Positions 1 to 10,508 are shown, numbered from the stretch's first letter. The stretch: 64,000 nucleotides of DNA from Gammaproteobacteria bacterium (GCA_028819075.1 JAPPMM010000049.1:1-64000), one strand, 5' to 3'. Notes: a model not told the origin generated them from the sequence alone. A program made the numbers and translations.

Positions 1-63
1 ATCCGTACTCGCCCATTTCCGGGCGTCCACATACGGTAATCACCTGACACCCGGCTCCATGCG

Positions 64-1269
64 ATGACTCGTCGTACGATGCTCGGGGTAATCGTGGCCG
101 TTCATTGGGCCGCGTGCGTGCCGGAAGGCGATCACCGACCGATCCTCGAATCCCAGGCCCGCGACAGCGCCGGCATCACGATCGTCGAAAATGGGCGTCC
201 TGCCCGGGACTCGCGCCTCGGCTGGAGGATCGGTGACGCACCGGTCGTTTCCATCGGGACCGACGAGGGCGATGAGGGCGAGATGCTGTTCATCGTCCTG
301 GACGCCACCAAGCTCGCCGATGGCAGGATCGTGGTGGCGAACGCCGGCACCTCCGAGCTGCGTGTCTTTGGCGCGGACGGCGCGTATCTGGAGGCGTGGG
401 GAGGGCAGGGCGATGGCCCTGGGGAATTCAGCGCGTACACGCCGGAGACAGTGAGCCGCTGGCCCGGCGACTCGATCGTCGCCGGCAACATGTTGGCCGC
501 GCGGGTGGAGATCTTCGACTTGCAGGGCAACCCCGGCCGCACCGTCACCCTGGCCGATGGCTACCACTCGCTTCTGGGGGTCATGCCGGACGGCACGATG
601 CTGGTGAAGCCAAGCACCGTATTGACCGGGGTGTTCGTTGCCGGGGCACCGCTCTTCAGACGCGATGAAGAGTTCGGTCTGCTCCTGCCCGACGGCTCGC
701 TTCGCGTGTCGCTGGGAGCACTCCCGGGCGAGGAGTGGTTTTCGTCGCCCGCGGGTCCGATGGCGATGCCCCATCCCTTCGGGCGCTCCACCGCTGCGAC
801 CATCTGGGGCGATCTCGTGGTCGTTGCCCCGACCGACCGCTACGAACTCCGGGCCTACCGGAGCGACGGCACGCTGGTGAGGATCATCCGCCGCGACTAC
901 GAGCCCCGAAGCCCTACGCAGGCGGAACTGGACGCGGAACTGTCCGACCGCTACGCGGACCTGCCGGAAGAACGGCGAATGGGTCTGCTCGCCGAGACTG
1001 CGGACATGCCCCTCGTAGATTTTTTCCCCGCGTTCGACGCGCTGCGGTCCGATCCGCTGGGGAACCTCTGGGTCCGGGAGTACGGACTGCCCGGCCAGGA
1101 CGGAAGCCTGTGGACGGTTTTCGATGCAGAGGGCCGCGTGCAGGGTCTGGTGGAGACGCCGCCCGGCCTCGACGTCTTCGAGATCGGCGAAGATTACTTC
1201 CTCGGGTCGACCGCGGACGAATTCGATGTGGAACGCGTACAGGTCTGGCCGCTTGACCGGGGCGGATAG
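64..1269 (+). CDS. Six-bladed beta-propeller lipoprotein, function unknown
   Basis: The 401-residue product begins with a short basic n-region, a hydrophobic stretch and a lipobox ending in WAAC near residue 18, so it is probably a lipoprotein of the periplasm or outer membrane. After the cysteine comes the phrase DSAGITIVEN, followed by repeated blade-like segments of the type DGRIVVANAGTSELRVF, GADGAYLEAWGGQGDGPGEF and DPLGNLWVREY. These are typical of the 6-bladed beta-propeller (NHL-like) families expanded in Gemmatimonadota. No catalytic motif is visible; such proteins are usually binding or scaffold modules. The start is the ATG at 64; the overlapping ATG at 59 is in another frame. The gene stands alone and its 3' end faces the small broken gene on the other strand. 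The fold is fairly sure; the function is not known. Confidence 0.8.
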   Translation: MTRRTMLGVIVAVHWAACVPEGDHRPILESQARDSAGITIVENGRPARDSRLGWRIGDAPVVSIGTDEGDEGEMLFIVLDATKLADGRIVVANAGTSELRVFGADGAYLEAWGGQGDGPGEFSAYTPETVSRWPGDSIVAGNMLAARVEIFDLQGNPGRTVTLADGYHSLLGVMPDGTMLVKPSTVLTGVFVAGAPLFRRDEEFGLLLPDGSLRVSLGALPGEEWFSSPAGPMAMPHPFGRSTAATIWGDLVVVAPTDRYELRAYRSDGTLVRIIRRDYEPRSPTQAELDAELSDRYADLPEERRMGLLAETADMPLVDFFPAFDALRSDPLGNLWVREYGLPGQDGSLWTVFDAEGRVQGLVETPPGLDVFEIGEDYFLGSTADEFDVERVQVWPLDRGG

Positions 1270-1278
1270 CCGGACGCC

Positions 1279-1448
1279 TCAGGAACCCGCCCGCAGTTCC
1301 CCAATCGCGTTGCGCCGATACTCGAAGATGCGGTCCAGATCCGGGCGCACGATCAGCCGGTCCACCGGCGCGCCCCCCGGAACGGCGTAGCTCACGTTGT
1401 CGTCGAACCGGGTGCCGCCATCTCCACCACGAAGTCCGCTTCAGCCAT
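1279..1448 (-). pseudogene. Frameshifted 56-codon small gene, unknown family
   Basis: Read leftwards from the ATG at 1448, the frame gives MAEADFVVEM and then drifts into a short wrong frame that stops early. Adding one G near 1418 restores a smooth frame that continues GGTRFDDNVSYAVPGG and runs through PDLDRIFEYRRN to a stop at 1279. The interval is 170 bases, exactly one short of 57 codons. The restored product is acidic and basic mixed, with ordinary codon use. I do not recognise the family. It is either a recently broken gene or a one-base assembly error. Its 5' end faces the Rpn-type nuclease gene to the right, so the two are divergent. It is too short for a domain call. Confidence 0.45.
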
Positions 1449-1523
1449 GGACCCGCCCCTGGTTTGGATCCACCCTTTTGGTGCCGCCGTTCCGCTGGGC
1501 GATCCGAAACCGGGGGATCCAGG

Positions 1524-2522
1524 GTGCACGATGCCGTCTCGAAGGTGCTTTACTCGCTTCCCGACACCGTCCAGGCGCTTGTCCGCGCCCTCGCGCCGAG
1601 CCGAGCCGCGGAAACGAACTTCTCAAAGCTGCGCAGGCTCTCCGCCGAATACCCCGCCACGGAACGGCGTCAGCGCTACGGCGACATGGTGTGGACCTGC
1701 CGCCTGCACGACGGCGCCGCGGTGCTCATCGTCATCGAGTTCCAGTCGAAAATCGACCACGCCATGCCGCTGCGGCTCCTGCAGTACACCGCCGCCGCCT
1801 GGCTGGAGTGGGCCCGTGCCGCCGCCCCTGCGGCGGGGGAGAAGGTCCCACTGGTCATGCCCGTGCTGGTCTACGGCGGAAGGCGCCCCTGGACCCCGCC
1901 ATCCAACCTGGTCGACCTCTTCCCGGCTGTCGGCGCTCGATGGCTTGCCGCGCAACCGCGCTACGAATACCTGTTGTTGGAGGAGCGGCGCGGGGGTACG
2001 ACCGTGTCACCGGAGCACAATCTGGTCGGTGCGCTCCTGTCGGTGGCGAGGGCGCGCGACAGCGAGGCGATGGTCCGCGCGGTTTCGCGTCTGCGGCACT
2101 GGACCCACGAGCGGCGGGGCGGTGCGCTGGACCGCGCGGTGGCCGAGTGGCTGAAATCCGTGATCTCCGCGCTGGACGCCGGGCTGGAGGACGAACTGGC
2201 AGCGGCCAACACGACGAGCGAGGTGATGGAAGTGATCAAGCCGACTGGAAAATGGGCGGTACGCTGGTACGAGGACGGTCTCGACGACGGGCGTGCGCAA
2301 GGAATCGAGCGCGGCATCGAACAGCAGTTGCGTTTGCTGCGGCGGCTGGTGGCTCGCAAGTTCGGCGCGGAGGTGGCCCGGGAGATTGTCGGGAGCGTGG
2401 AGGCGCTTGCGGCCCCGGATGTCGTCGGCGTGGTTTTCGATGCAGCGATCGACTGCGACGGCACCGACGAGTTCCTTGCCCGCGTGTCCGGCGCGGGGGT
2501 GTCATGCGAGGCGGCTTCCTGA
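1524..2522 (+). CDS. Rpn-family PD-(D/E)XK nuclease / putative transposase
   Basis: The product resembles recombination-promoting nuclease (Rpn, transposase_31-like) proteins, PD-(D/E)XK DNA endonucleases that stimulate RecA-independent recombination in E. coli. Visible features from the GTG at 1524 (332 residues): an N-terminal helical region, an acidic residue in GDMVW (about residue 54), then a strand leading to EFQSK (residues 72-76) as the metal-binding ExQ part of the nuclease core, a helical middle, and a C-terminal segment rich in DGLDDGRAQGIERGIE typical of the family. An in-frame ATG at 1464 would add 20 residues of unlikely composition, so the GTG is preferred. The upstream leader holds an imperfect inverted repeat around GGATCC (1465-1475 against 1512-1521). 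No terminal repeats or target duplication were found, so mobility of this copy is unproven. Confidence 0.75.
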   Translation: MHDAVSKVLYSLPDTVQALVRALAPSRAAETNFSKLRRLSAEYPATERRQRYGDMVWTCRLHDGAAVLIVIEFQSKIDHAMPLRLLQYTAAAWLEWARAAAPAAGEKVPLVMPVLVYGGRRPWTPPSNLVDLFPAVGARWLAAQPRYEYLLLEERRGGTTVSPEHNLVGALLSVARARDSEAMVRAVSRLRHWTHERRGGALDRAVAEWLKSVISALDAGLEDELAAANTTSEVMEVIKPTGKWAVRWYEDGLDDGRAQGIERGIEQQLRLLRRLVARKFGAEVAREIVGSVEALAAPDVVGVVFDAAIDCDGTDEFLARVSGAGVSCEAAS

Positions 2523-2574
2523 AGTGGACGAGGGTTGAAGCCGCTTTATCGAGGTGCCAGCCGCCGCGCTAAAT

Positions 2575-4755
2575 CTACCCCTCCCCCGCCCCCAACTGCT
2601 GCAGCAGAAACGCCAGCTCCATGGCGGCGTTGTGCACGTTGCGGCTGAAGGTGCGCCCGCCGGCGTGGCCGGTACGCTCGTCGTAGTCGAGGATCACCGG
2701 GAGCCCCGAGCCGGTGGCCGCCTGTAGCCGGGCGGCCATCTTGCGGGCCTGCAGCGGGGGCACGCGCGTGTCCAGGTCGCCCTGGGTAAGCATGACCGCA
2801 GGGTAGTCCACCCCGTCACGCACGTTCTGGTAGGGCGAGAAGGTGCGGAGCACCTCGAATTCCTCGCGGACGGCGCCATTCCCGTACTCCAGCAGCGCCG
2901 GCATGTTGTTGGCTTCGGTGAACTGGTAGAAGCGCACCAGGTCGAGCTCGGGGAGGCCGGCGAACACGGCGCGGAAGAGATCCGGCCGCTTCGTCAGCGC
3001 GCTCCCGACCAGCAGTCCCCCGTTGCTCGCGCCCCGGATGGCCAACTTGTCCGGGTTGGTGTAGTCGTTGTCCACCAGCCACTCGGCAGCCGCGATGAAG
3101 TCGGCGAAGACGTTGGGCTTGTTCTCGAGCATGCCGTCGCGGTGCCACTCCTCGCCGAACTCGCCCCCTCCGCGCAGCGTCGCGATCGCGTATACGCCTC
3201 CCTGCTCCATCCACACAGCCGCGCGCGCGTCGAAGCGGGGCAGCAGGTTCACGTTGAAGCCCCCGTAGCCGTAGAGCAGGGTCGGGGTCGAGCCGTCGAG
3301 TTCGAGTCCCCGGCGATGCGCTACGTACATCGGCGCCTCGGTTCCGTCCGCCGAGGTGTACCACACCTGCTTCATCTCGTAGGCGCTGCCGTCGAACGGG
3401 ACGGGGGAGGGCCGCCATTCCTCGGTTTCCATGGTCTCGAGGTCGAGCTGGAGCACGGTCTGGGGCGTGAGAAGCGAGGTGAGCGAGAGCAGGGCAGCGC
3501 CCTCGCCGTGCCCACGTAGCGTGGCAACATGGTGTTCGGGAATCGGGATCTCACCCCTCATGGTGCCGTCCGGCCCGTACCGCACGATGCGGCTGCTCAC
3601 GTTGTGCAGGTAGTCGGCGAAGATGTCGTCGCCGATGAACTGGTAGCCGGTCAGCAGGTCCTCGGCCTCGGGGATGACCTCGCGCCACTGGCTGGGGTCG
3701 GGGGCTTCGGGCCGCACGGCCACCACCCGGTTCAGCGGCGCGTCCAGGTTGGTGAGCAGGTGGATCTCGCCGTCCACCCAGCGGGGCCGGAAGCGTCCCG
3801 GCGCTCCAACGATGAGCGGTACCGCGGCGGCCCCGGACCGAAGGTCATGCAGGTAGACGTCGGTGCGCGCCCAGCCGTGCTGCACCGTGTAGATCAGGTA
3901 GCGGCCTTCTTCCACCTCCGAGGCGTTGACGAAAGCGGTCGGCCCGATCCCCGCTCCGAACAGTTCAACATCCTCCGACATGTCGGTGCCCAGGATATGC
4001 CGGCGCACACGGGGGCCAGTCTGACGGGAGCGATGGGTGTAGTAGAAGCCGGTGCCGTCGGAGGTAAAGGCGATGCTGCCGTAGAGTGCCGTCGGCAGCC
4101 GGTCGGGAAGATCCTCGCCCGACTCGAGGTTGCGCACCCGAACTTCGATTTCGTCCGGGCCCCCGTCCCGGATCGAGTAGAGCATCAGGCGGCCATCGCG
4201 CGAGAAGTCCTGGATCCCGACGCTCGTGGTTCCGTCGGCGCGCAGGTCCAGCGGATCGACAACGACCTCGTAGTCAGCGGCGACGTCCAACGGGACATCA
4301 TCCGGCTCGTCAGGCGCCGTCCGCCGGTAGATCGCCCCCACCTCCCGCCCAGGCTTGCGGTAGGCGAAGTACTCGTAGTCTCCGTGACGCTGGGGATACA
4401 CCACGCCGGGAACATCCATCAACTCCCGCAGGCGCGCCTCCAGCCCGGCACGCAACGCCGACTCCCCCACGATCTGCTCCGCGTACGCGTTCTGCTCGGC
4501 GATCCAGGTCCGCGTCTCGGGACTGTCCTGGTCCTCCAGCCAGCGGTAAGGATCGCTGAAGACGACGCCGTGCAGGGTGTCCACGACGGGGTCCTGCACC
4601 GTCTCCGGTGGCGGCGGATAGGGGCTTCCGCACGCAACTGCCAGCATCGCCGGCAGAATGCTCCACAGGCAGTGCCGTCGTTGACTGTGCGTGGGATCGA
4701 TCGGGAAGCGGGGGACCCGACCGGCGCCGGATTCACGATGTCCAGATGCAGCCAT
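2575..4755 (-). CDS. Prolyl oligopeptidase family serine peptidase (S9A), lipoprotein
   Basis: This 726-residue protein is a prolyl oligopeptidase: an N-terminal seven-bladed propeller gate (about residues 60-480) followed by an alpha/beta hydrolase domain that cleaves short proline-containing peptides. The catalytic triad is visible: Ser577 in GASNGG, Asp662 in GDLDTRV and His697 in RTGHAGG. The opening HGVVFSDPYRWLED is characteristic of S9A. A hydrophobic stretch ending LAVACGS near residue 43 looks like a lipobox, which would anchor the enzyme on the outer side of a membrane; most POPs are cytosolic. The ATG at 4755 has a strong ribosome site, GGAGGAA, seven bases upstream, so the long n-region is real. 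It shares a short intergenic region with the divergent vapBC pair. Confidence 0.92.
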   Translation of the reverse strand: MAASGHRESGAGRVPRFPIDPTHSQRRHCLWSILPAMLAVACGSPYPPPPETVQDPVVDTLHGVVFSDPYRWLEDQDSPETRTWIAEQNAYAEQIVGESALRAGLEARLRELMDVPGVVYPQRHGDYEYFAYRKPGREVGAIYRRTAPDEPDDVPLDVAADYEVVVDPLDLRADGTTSVGIQDFSRDGRLMLYSIRDGGPDEIEVRVRNLESGEDLPDRLPTALYGSIAFTSDGTGFYYTHRSRQTGPRVRRHILGTDMSEDVELFGAGIGPTAFVNASEVEEGRYLIYTVQHGWARTDVYLHDLRSGAAAVPLIVGAPGRFRPRWVDGEIHLLTNLDAPLNRVVAVRPEAPDPSQWREVIPEAEDLLTGYQFIGDDIFADYLHNVSSRIVRYGPDGTMRGEIPIPEHHVATLRGHGEGAALLSLTSLLTPQTVLQLDLETMETEEWRPSPVPFDGSAYEMKQVWYTSADGTEAPMYVAHRRGLELDGSTPTLLYGYGGFNVNLLPRFDARAAVWMEQGGVYAIATLRGGGEFGEEWHRDGMLENKPNVFADFIAAAEWLVDNDYTNPDKLAIRGASNGGLLVGSALTKRPDLFRAVFAGLPELDLVRFYQFTEANNMPALLEYGNGAVREEFEVLRTFSPYQNVRDGVDYPAVMLTQGDLDTRVPPLQARKMAARLQAATGSGLPVILDYDERTGHAGGRTFSRNVHNAAMELAFLLQQLGAGEG

Positions 4756-4771
4756 CGGGGTTCCTCCAGTT

Positions 4772-4802
4772 GATATGGGTTGCCCATATCATCTCATATG
4801 GG
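4772..4802 (+). promoter_or_regulatory. Palindromic vapBC operator and probable promoter
   Basis: A perfect inverted repeat, GATATGGG and CCCATATC with a TTG spacer (4772-4790), is followed by a third half-site CATATGGG (4795-4802). Adjacent half-sites form two overlapping palindromes, the usual layout for cooperative binding of a VapB-type autorepressor. TTGCCC at 4780-4785 and TAGTAT at 4803-4808 are spaced 17 bases and could serve as -35 and -10 boxes; transcription would then begin at or next to the vapB ATG (4815), where no Shine-Dalgarno sequence is seen. The repeats are direct observation; the promoter assignment is inference. Confidence 0.55.
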
Positions 4803-4814
4803 TAGTATGTAATC

Positions 4815-5063
4815 ATGAAGACCACGCTCGACATCCAGGACGAACTGTTCGCGCGCGCCAAGCGCCATGCACGCAAGATCGGTCGGCCTCTGCGCGCGGT
4901 GGTCGAGGAAGGCCTCCGCCGGGTGCTGGACGCATCGGGACCGCCTCCGCGTTACGAGCTTCCGGATCTGAGCGTCGGCCGCGCGGGTGCTCGCGACCCG
5001 CTTGAAGACTACTCCTGGAAGGACCTGCGCGACATCATCTACGACGACCGGGAGCACCGGTGA
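4815..5063 (+). CDS. vapB: VapB-type antitoxin (ribbon-helix-helix)
   Basis: An 82-residue protein beginning MKTTLDIQDELFARAKRHA, the strand-helix start of ribbon-helix-helix antitoxins (VapB family active against PIN toxins). The N-terminal half should bind DNA as a dimer and the C-terminal tail (LEDYSWKDLRDIIYDD) should wrap the toxin. The palindromic half-sites immediately upstream are the likely target for autorepression with the VapC partner. There is no clear ribosome site, which fits a leaderless message from the promoter described upstream. It is followed 25 bases later by the PIN-domain gene. The pairing makes the call reliable even though antitoxins are short. Confidence 0.85.
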   Translation: MKTTLDIQDELFARAKRHARKIGRPLRAVVEEGLRRVLDASGPPPRYELPDLSVGRAGARDPLEDYSWKDLRDIIYDDREHR

Positions 5064-5088
5064 CGAACGACGACCTCCGGCGCAACCG

Positions 5089-5544
5089 TTGATCGCCGTA
5101 GACACCAACGTGCTGGTCTACGCGCACCGCCGCGAATCCCGGGTGCACTCGGCCGCTCGGGAGATCATGCGAAGGCTGGCGGAGGGGCGCCACCCATGGG
5201 CCATTCCCTGGCCATGCTGCTTCGAGTTCCTGAGCGTGGTCACCAACCGCCGGATCTGGAAGGATGGGGCCAGCTCATCGGAGCAGGCGTGGCAGCAGCT
5301 GGAAGCCTGGGCCGCATCGCCGTCGAATCGTCTGATCGGAGAGACCGACGACTTTCCGCATACGCTGGCACGGTTCATCCAGCGCCCGCGCATGCACGGG
5401 GGTGTGGTGCACGACGCGCGGGTTGCCGCGATCTGCGTCGCGCACGGGGTCGAAGTGCTCTTGTCTCGCGACCGGGACCTGATGCTCTTCCCGGAGTTGC
5501 GGATCCGGGATCCGTTCCGGAAGAACGAGGCGTTGCTGGCCTGA
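5089..5544 (+). CDS. vapC: VapC-type toxin, PIN-domain ribonuclease
   Basis: A 151-residue PIN domain, an Mg-dependent RNase expected to cut tRNA or rRNA when freed from VapB. The acidic active site is visible: Asp5 in VDTN, Glu46 in CFEF, Asp109 in VHDA, and Asp128/Asp130 in SRDRD near the C-terminus. The best start is a TTG at 5089, which begins exactly where PIN toxins normally begin, but it lacks a ribosome site. A GTG overlapping the vapB stop (5060) opens a frame that runs only ten codons before a stop at this same point. Translation therefore probably depends on coupling to vapB, or a small frameshift has occurred. Length and motif order are otherwise normal. Confidence 0.87.
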   Translation: MIAVDTNVLVYAHRRESRVHSAAREIMRRLAEGRHPWAIPWPCCFEFLSVVTNRRIWKDGASSSEQAWQQLEAWAASPSNRLIGETDDFPHTLARFIQRPRMHGGVVHDARVAAICVAHGVEVLLSRDRDLMLFPELRIRDPFRKNEALLA

Positions 5545-5557
5545 GCCCTTGGCTCCC

Positions 5558-7317
<1,760 letters not shown>

Positions 7318-7321
<4 letters not shown>

Positions 7322-8556
7322 GTATCCCCAGCTCCCGGGCGATTCGCCAGCACGTCCAGCACGTAGTCGATGTCGGCCTCGGTGTGGTCGGCGTTGATCT
7401 GGGCGCGAATCTCCTCGTCTCCGCGCGGCACCACGGGAAAGGCCAGACCGGTTGCCAGGATACCATGGTCGCGCAGGTGGCGCACGAGTTCATGCGTGCG
7501 GGCGGTATCGCGGATCATCAGGGGAACCACCGGATGCTCCCCCTTCAGCACTTCGATCCCGAGCCGTACCAGGCCATCCTCGAAGCGCCGGGTGAGCGCG
7601 CGCAGGCGCTCGAGCAGCTTCCGTCCCTCCTCGCTGTCGAGAATCTCCAGCGCCTTCAGCGCGGCTCTCGCCTCCCCGGGCGTGATCGGGTTCGAGTAGA
7701 TGTAGAACGGGGCGCTCTCGCGCAGATAGCGGACCAGCGCCGAACTGGTCGCGACGTAGCCCCCGTTGACCCCGAGCGCCTTCCCAAGGGTGGCAACCAG
7801 GATGTCCACGAGAGGGGCGCCGGTGTATTCCTCCGTGCCCCGTCCGGTGGCTCCGATGGCGCCCACTCCGTGGGAGTCGTCGAGCACCACCACCACGTTC
7901 TCGGGAAAGTTGCGGTCGTGGCGCTGGGCGATCTCCATGATCTCGTCCACGGGCGCGTGCACGCCGCGCATGCTGAAGATGCCGTCGGTCACCACGACGG
8001 CGCGGCGGGCCTTGCCGGCGGCCTGCGTGAGGGCCCGGTCCAGCGCGCGCATGTCGAGGTGCGGGTACACCACCTTTGACAGGGGGCGTGCCAGGCGCAC
8101 CGCGTTGATGATGGAGTTGTGGTTCAGCTCGTCGGAGATGAGCGCGGTTCCTGCGTCGATGAGCGGGACCAGGCAGCCCACCACCGCCGCGTAGGCGGAG
8201 GAGAAGAGCATGGCTTCCTCGCGCCCGTGGAAGCGCGCCAGCCGGCGCTCCAGTTCCACGTGCGCCGCATAGGTGCCGCTGATGAAGCGCACCGCCCCCG
8301 GACCCGCCCCCGACGCCCGCGCCTCGGCCTCCTCCGCCGCGATGACGTCGGGATGCAGGCCCATCCCCAGATAGGAGTTGGAGTTGAGGCGAATGAAGGG
8401 GCGCTCGCCCTCGCCCTCCAGCCTGACCCTGGGACCACGCTCCCCGCGTGGCATCTCCACGGCCGTGACCACGGCTTCCGCGCCCTTGGCGGTGCCTTTC
8501 CGTTCGAGTTCGCGGACGTGGCCGTCCAGCACGTCGGTCAGGCGGTCAAGGGGCAT
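7318..8556 (-). CDS. kbl: Glycine C-acetyltransferase (2-amino-3-ketobutyrate CoA ligase)
   Basis: A PLP-dependent alpha-oxoamine synthase of 412 residues. The PLP lysine is Lys259 in ATLGKALG, the pyridine-binding Asp and stacking region lie in LDDSHGVG (about 225-232), and the N-terminal NSNSYLGMG and [19 protein letters not shown] segments are typical of the family. AONS (BioF) and ALA synthase share this fold, but the gene follows an SDR-type threonine dehydrogenase by 25 bases, which points to Kbl: 2-amino-3-ketobutyrate plus CoA gives glycine plus acetyl-CoA. The stop overlaps the start of glnS. Cytosolic. Biotin genes are not nearby, so BioF is the less likely reading. Confidence 0.88.
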
Positions 8557-8581
8557 GGGGTCTCCGGAGTTGTCGGGGCGG

Positions 8582-9553
8582 TCAGGTGGTGACCGGGTAT
8601 GCAGAGGCTGCGGAGTCCGGATCCCGCAGCCGCGCGAACATGTCCGCGGTCATTGCGGCAAGATCGTACTCCGGCCTCCATCCCCACTCCTCGCGCGCCG
8701 CGGAATCGTCGAGACGCCGGGGCCAGGAGTCGGCGATGGATTGCCGTAGCGGGTCCACCCGGTAGGCCATGCGGAAGTGCTGCAGATGGCGCGTGATCTC
8801 CGCAGCGAGCATCGGGGGAGTGAACTGCATGGCGGTGATGTTGTAGGCGTTGCGGTGCGCAAGCCGGCGCGGGTCCGCCTCCATCAGCTCGATCACGGCG
8901 CGGACGGCGTCCGGCATGTACATCATGTCCAGCTGCGTATCGGGCCGCAGGGGACAGGTATAGGCGCCCCGCGCACCCGCCTCCCGGAAGGCGTCCACGG
9001 CGTAGTCGGTGGTGCCGCCGCCGGGCTCGGCCACATGCGAGATGAGGCCCGGAAAGCGCACGCCGCGGGTATCGACGCCGAAGCGCAGGTGATAGAAGTC
9101 GCAGATCATCTCCCCCGCGGCCTTGGTGATGCCGTACATGGTGACGGGCCGCTGGGCCGCTTCCTGCGGCACTCGCTCGAGTGGAATGGAGGGGCCGAAG
9201 CTCGCGATGGAGCTCGGGAAGAAAACGGCCGACCCCTGCGCGCGCGCCGCCTCCAGTACGTTGACCAGACCGCCCAGATTCACCCGGTACGCCAGCCGGG
9301 GGCGCTGCTCCCCGGTCACCGACAGGAGCGCCGCGAGATGGAGCACCGTGTCCGGGCGGAAGCGTCGCAGCGTCGCCAGCACAGCCTCGCCGTCCGTGCA
9401 GTCGAGGGGTGCGAAGGGACCGCCCAGCGTCGCCGCCGCCTCCTGGCGCAGGTCCGTTGCCAGCACGTTCTCCTGCCCGTAAAGGGCGCGCAGCGCCACA
9501 ACCAGTTCGGTGCCCACCTGGCCGCCGGCCCCGATCACCAGAGTCCGTTTCAT
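8582..9553 (-). CDS. tdh: L-threonine 3-dehydrogenase, SDR (epimerase-like) type
   Basis: A 323-residue extended SDR. The dinucleotide site is GAGGQVG (residues 8-14) followed by an acidic residue in ATDLR; the active site is YGITK with an upstream serine in FFPSSIASFG. The phrases RGVRFPGLISH and the long C-terminal region resemble the bacterial SDR-type threonine dehydrogenases rather than sugar epimerases. The enzyme would oxidise L-threonine to 2-amino-3-ketobutyrate with NAD+. The product is the substrate of the enzyme encoded 25 bases downstream (kbl), which supports the assignment strongly. A gap of 37 bases separates it from the upstream SDR gene. Confidence 0.87.
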   Translation of the reverse strand: MKRTLVIGAGGQVGTELVVALRALYGQENVLATDLRQEAAATLGGPFAPLDCTDGEAVLATLRRFRPDTVLHLAALLSVTGEQRPRLAYRVNLGGLVNVLEAARAQGSAVFFPSSIASFGPSIPLERVPQEAAQRPVTMYGITKAAGEMICDFYHLRFGVDTRGVRFPGLISHVAEPGGGTTDYAVDAFREAGARGAYTCPLRPDTQLDMMYMPDAVRAVIELMEADPRRLAHRNAYNITAMQFTPPMLAAEITRHLQHFRMAYRVDPLRQSIADSWPRRLDDSAAREEWGWRPEYDLAAMTADMFARLRDPDSAASAYPVTT

Positions 9554-9590
9554 GCGGAGATGCGCTCGCGGGTCGTCCCGGTTCGGGTGG

Positions 9591-10322
9591 TCACGTTCGC
9601 TTTCGAGTCGGTCGGCTGGGCCTCAACTCGATCCTGCTGGGCAGGGCGCGCCCGGGATAGGCCAGCAGGTCCACCACGGCCCGTGCCACGTCGCGCGGAT
9701 CCAGTTTCCAGTCGTGCGAGGCGGACTGGCCGCGGAACCCGGTGTTGACGCTGCCGGGCATGATGAGGCTCACGCGGATGTCCTGGTGGCGCAGGTCGAG
9801 CATCATCGCTTCGGTCATGCCGAGGAGGCCGAACTTGCTGGCGTTGTACCCCGTTCCACCGGCGAAGGCGTGCCGGCCCGCGAGCGAGCCGATGTTGATG
9901 ATCCAGCCGCCGCCGCCCGCGGTCAGATGCGGAACCGCCGCCCTGGAGCAGTAGAAGACGCCGCCCAGGTTGGTGTCGATCTGTTCGCGCCAGTGCTCGA
10001 CGGAGAGTTCGTCGATGGGGGCGAAGCGGCCCCAGCCGGCGTTGTTCACCAGGACGTCCAGCCGTCCGAAGCGCTCCGCGGTGGAATCGATCAGGCGCCG
10101 GCACTCCTCCGGATGCCGCACGTCGCACGCGATTCCGGCCGCGCGTCCGCTACCCAGCGCCGCCAGCTCGTCTGCCACCCGGCGGACATCGCCGTCCGTC
10201 CGGGCGCTGACGACGACGTCGGCGTCGCGGCGCGCGAGCGCGCTCGCGATCTCAAGCCCGATGCCCCGCGTGCTTCCCGTCACAACGCACGCCGTGCCGG
10301 CGAGATTCCCGGTTCCGCTCAT
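9591..10322 (-). CDS. SDR family NAD(P)-dependent oxidoreductase
   Basis: A classical short-chain dehydrogenase of 243 residues: TGSTRGIG nucleotide loop near the N-terminus, SARTDGD after the second strand (arginine suggests NADP preference), NNAG, catalytic Ser in IGSLAG and the YNASK active-site pair. It resembles 3-oxoacyl-ACP reductase (FabG)-like and 3-hydroxybutyrate dehydrogenase-like enzymes; the substrate cannot be told. The ATG at 10322 is chosen because GGAAGGTGG lies upstream; a GTG four codons earlier sits right on that sequence. It is the first gene of the minus-strand unit leading to tdh, kbl and glnS. Confidence 0.85.
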   Translation of the reverse strand: MSGTGNLAGTACVVTGSTRGIGLEIASALARRDADVVVSARTDGDVRRVADELAALGSGRAAGIACDVRHPEECRRLIDSTAERFGRLDVLVNNAGWGRFAPIDELSVEHWREQIDTNLGGVFYCSRAAVPHLTAGGGGWIINIGSLAGRHAFAGGTGYNASKFGLLGMTEAMMLDLRHQDIRVSLIMPGSVNTGFRGQSASHDWKLDPRDVARAVVDLLAYPGRALPSRIELRPSRPTRKRT

Positions 10323-10508
10323 TTCGTGTGCCACCTTCCGCTCATCTTCGTTTGCCGCCCTCCGCGGGCTCCGGTAGCTTCTCCGGGCTTACTCACGGCA
10401 TGGCTCGCAGGCGCGATCAGATTCGAAGGTGGCCGCGCGCGGCCCGCCGGAAAGAGGGGGTCCGACACCCGTGATCCAACACCCTTCCACAAGCGACGAT
10501 CCCTGCGC

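Noticed and set aside
1464..1523. Earlier ATG start for the Rpn-type nuclease
   Set aside because: The extra 20 residues do not resemble the family N-terminus and the region holds an inverted repeat; GTG at 1524 fits better.
10431..10444. 14-base palindrome GGCCGCGCGCGGCC between divergent SDR genes
   Set aside because: Pure GC palindrome expected by chance in such GC-rich DNA; no flanking half-sites or promoter features.
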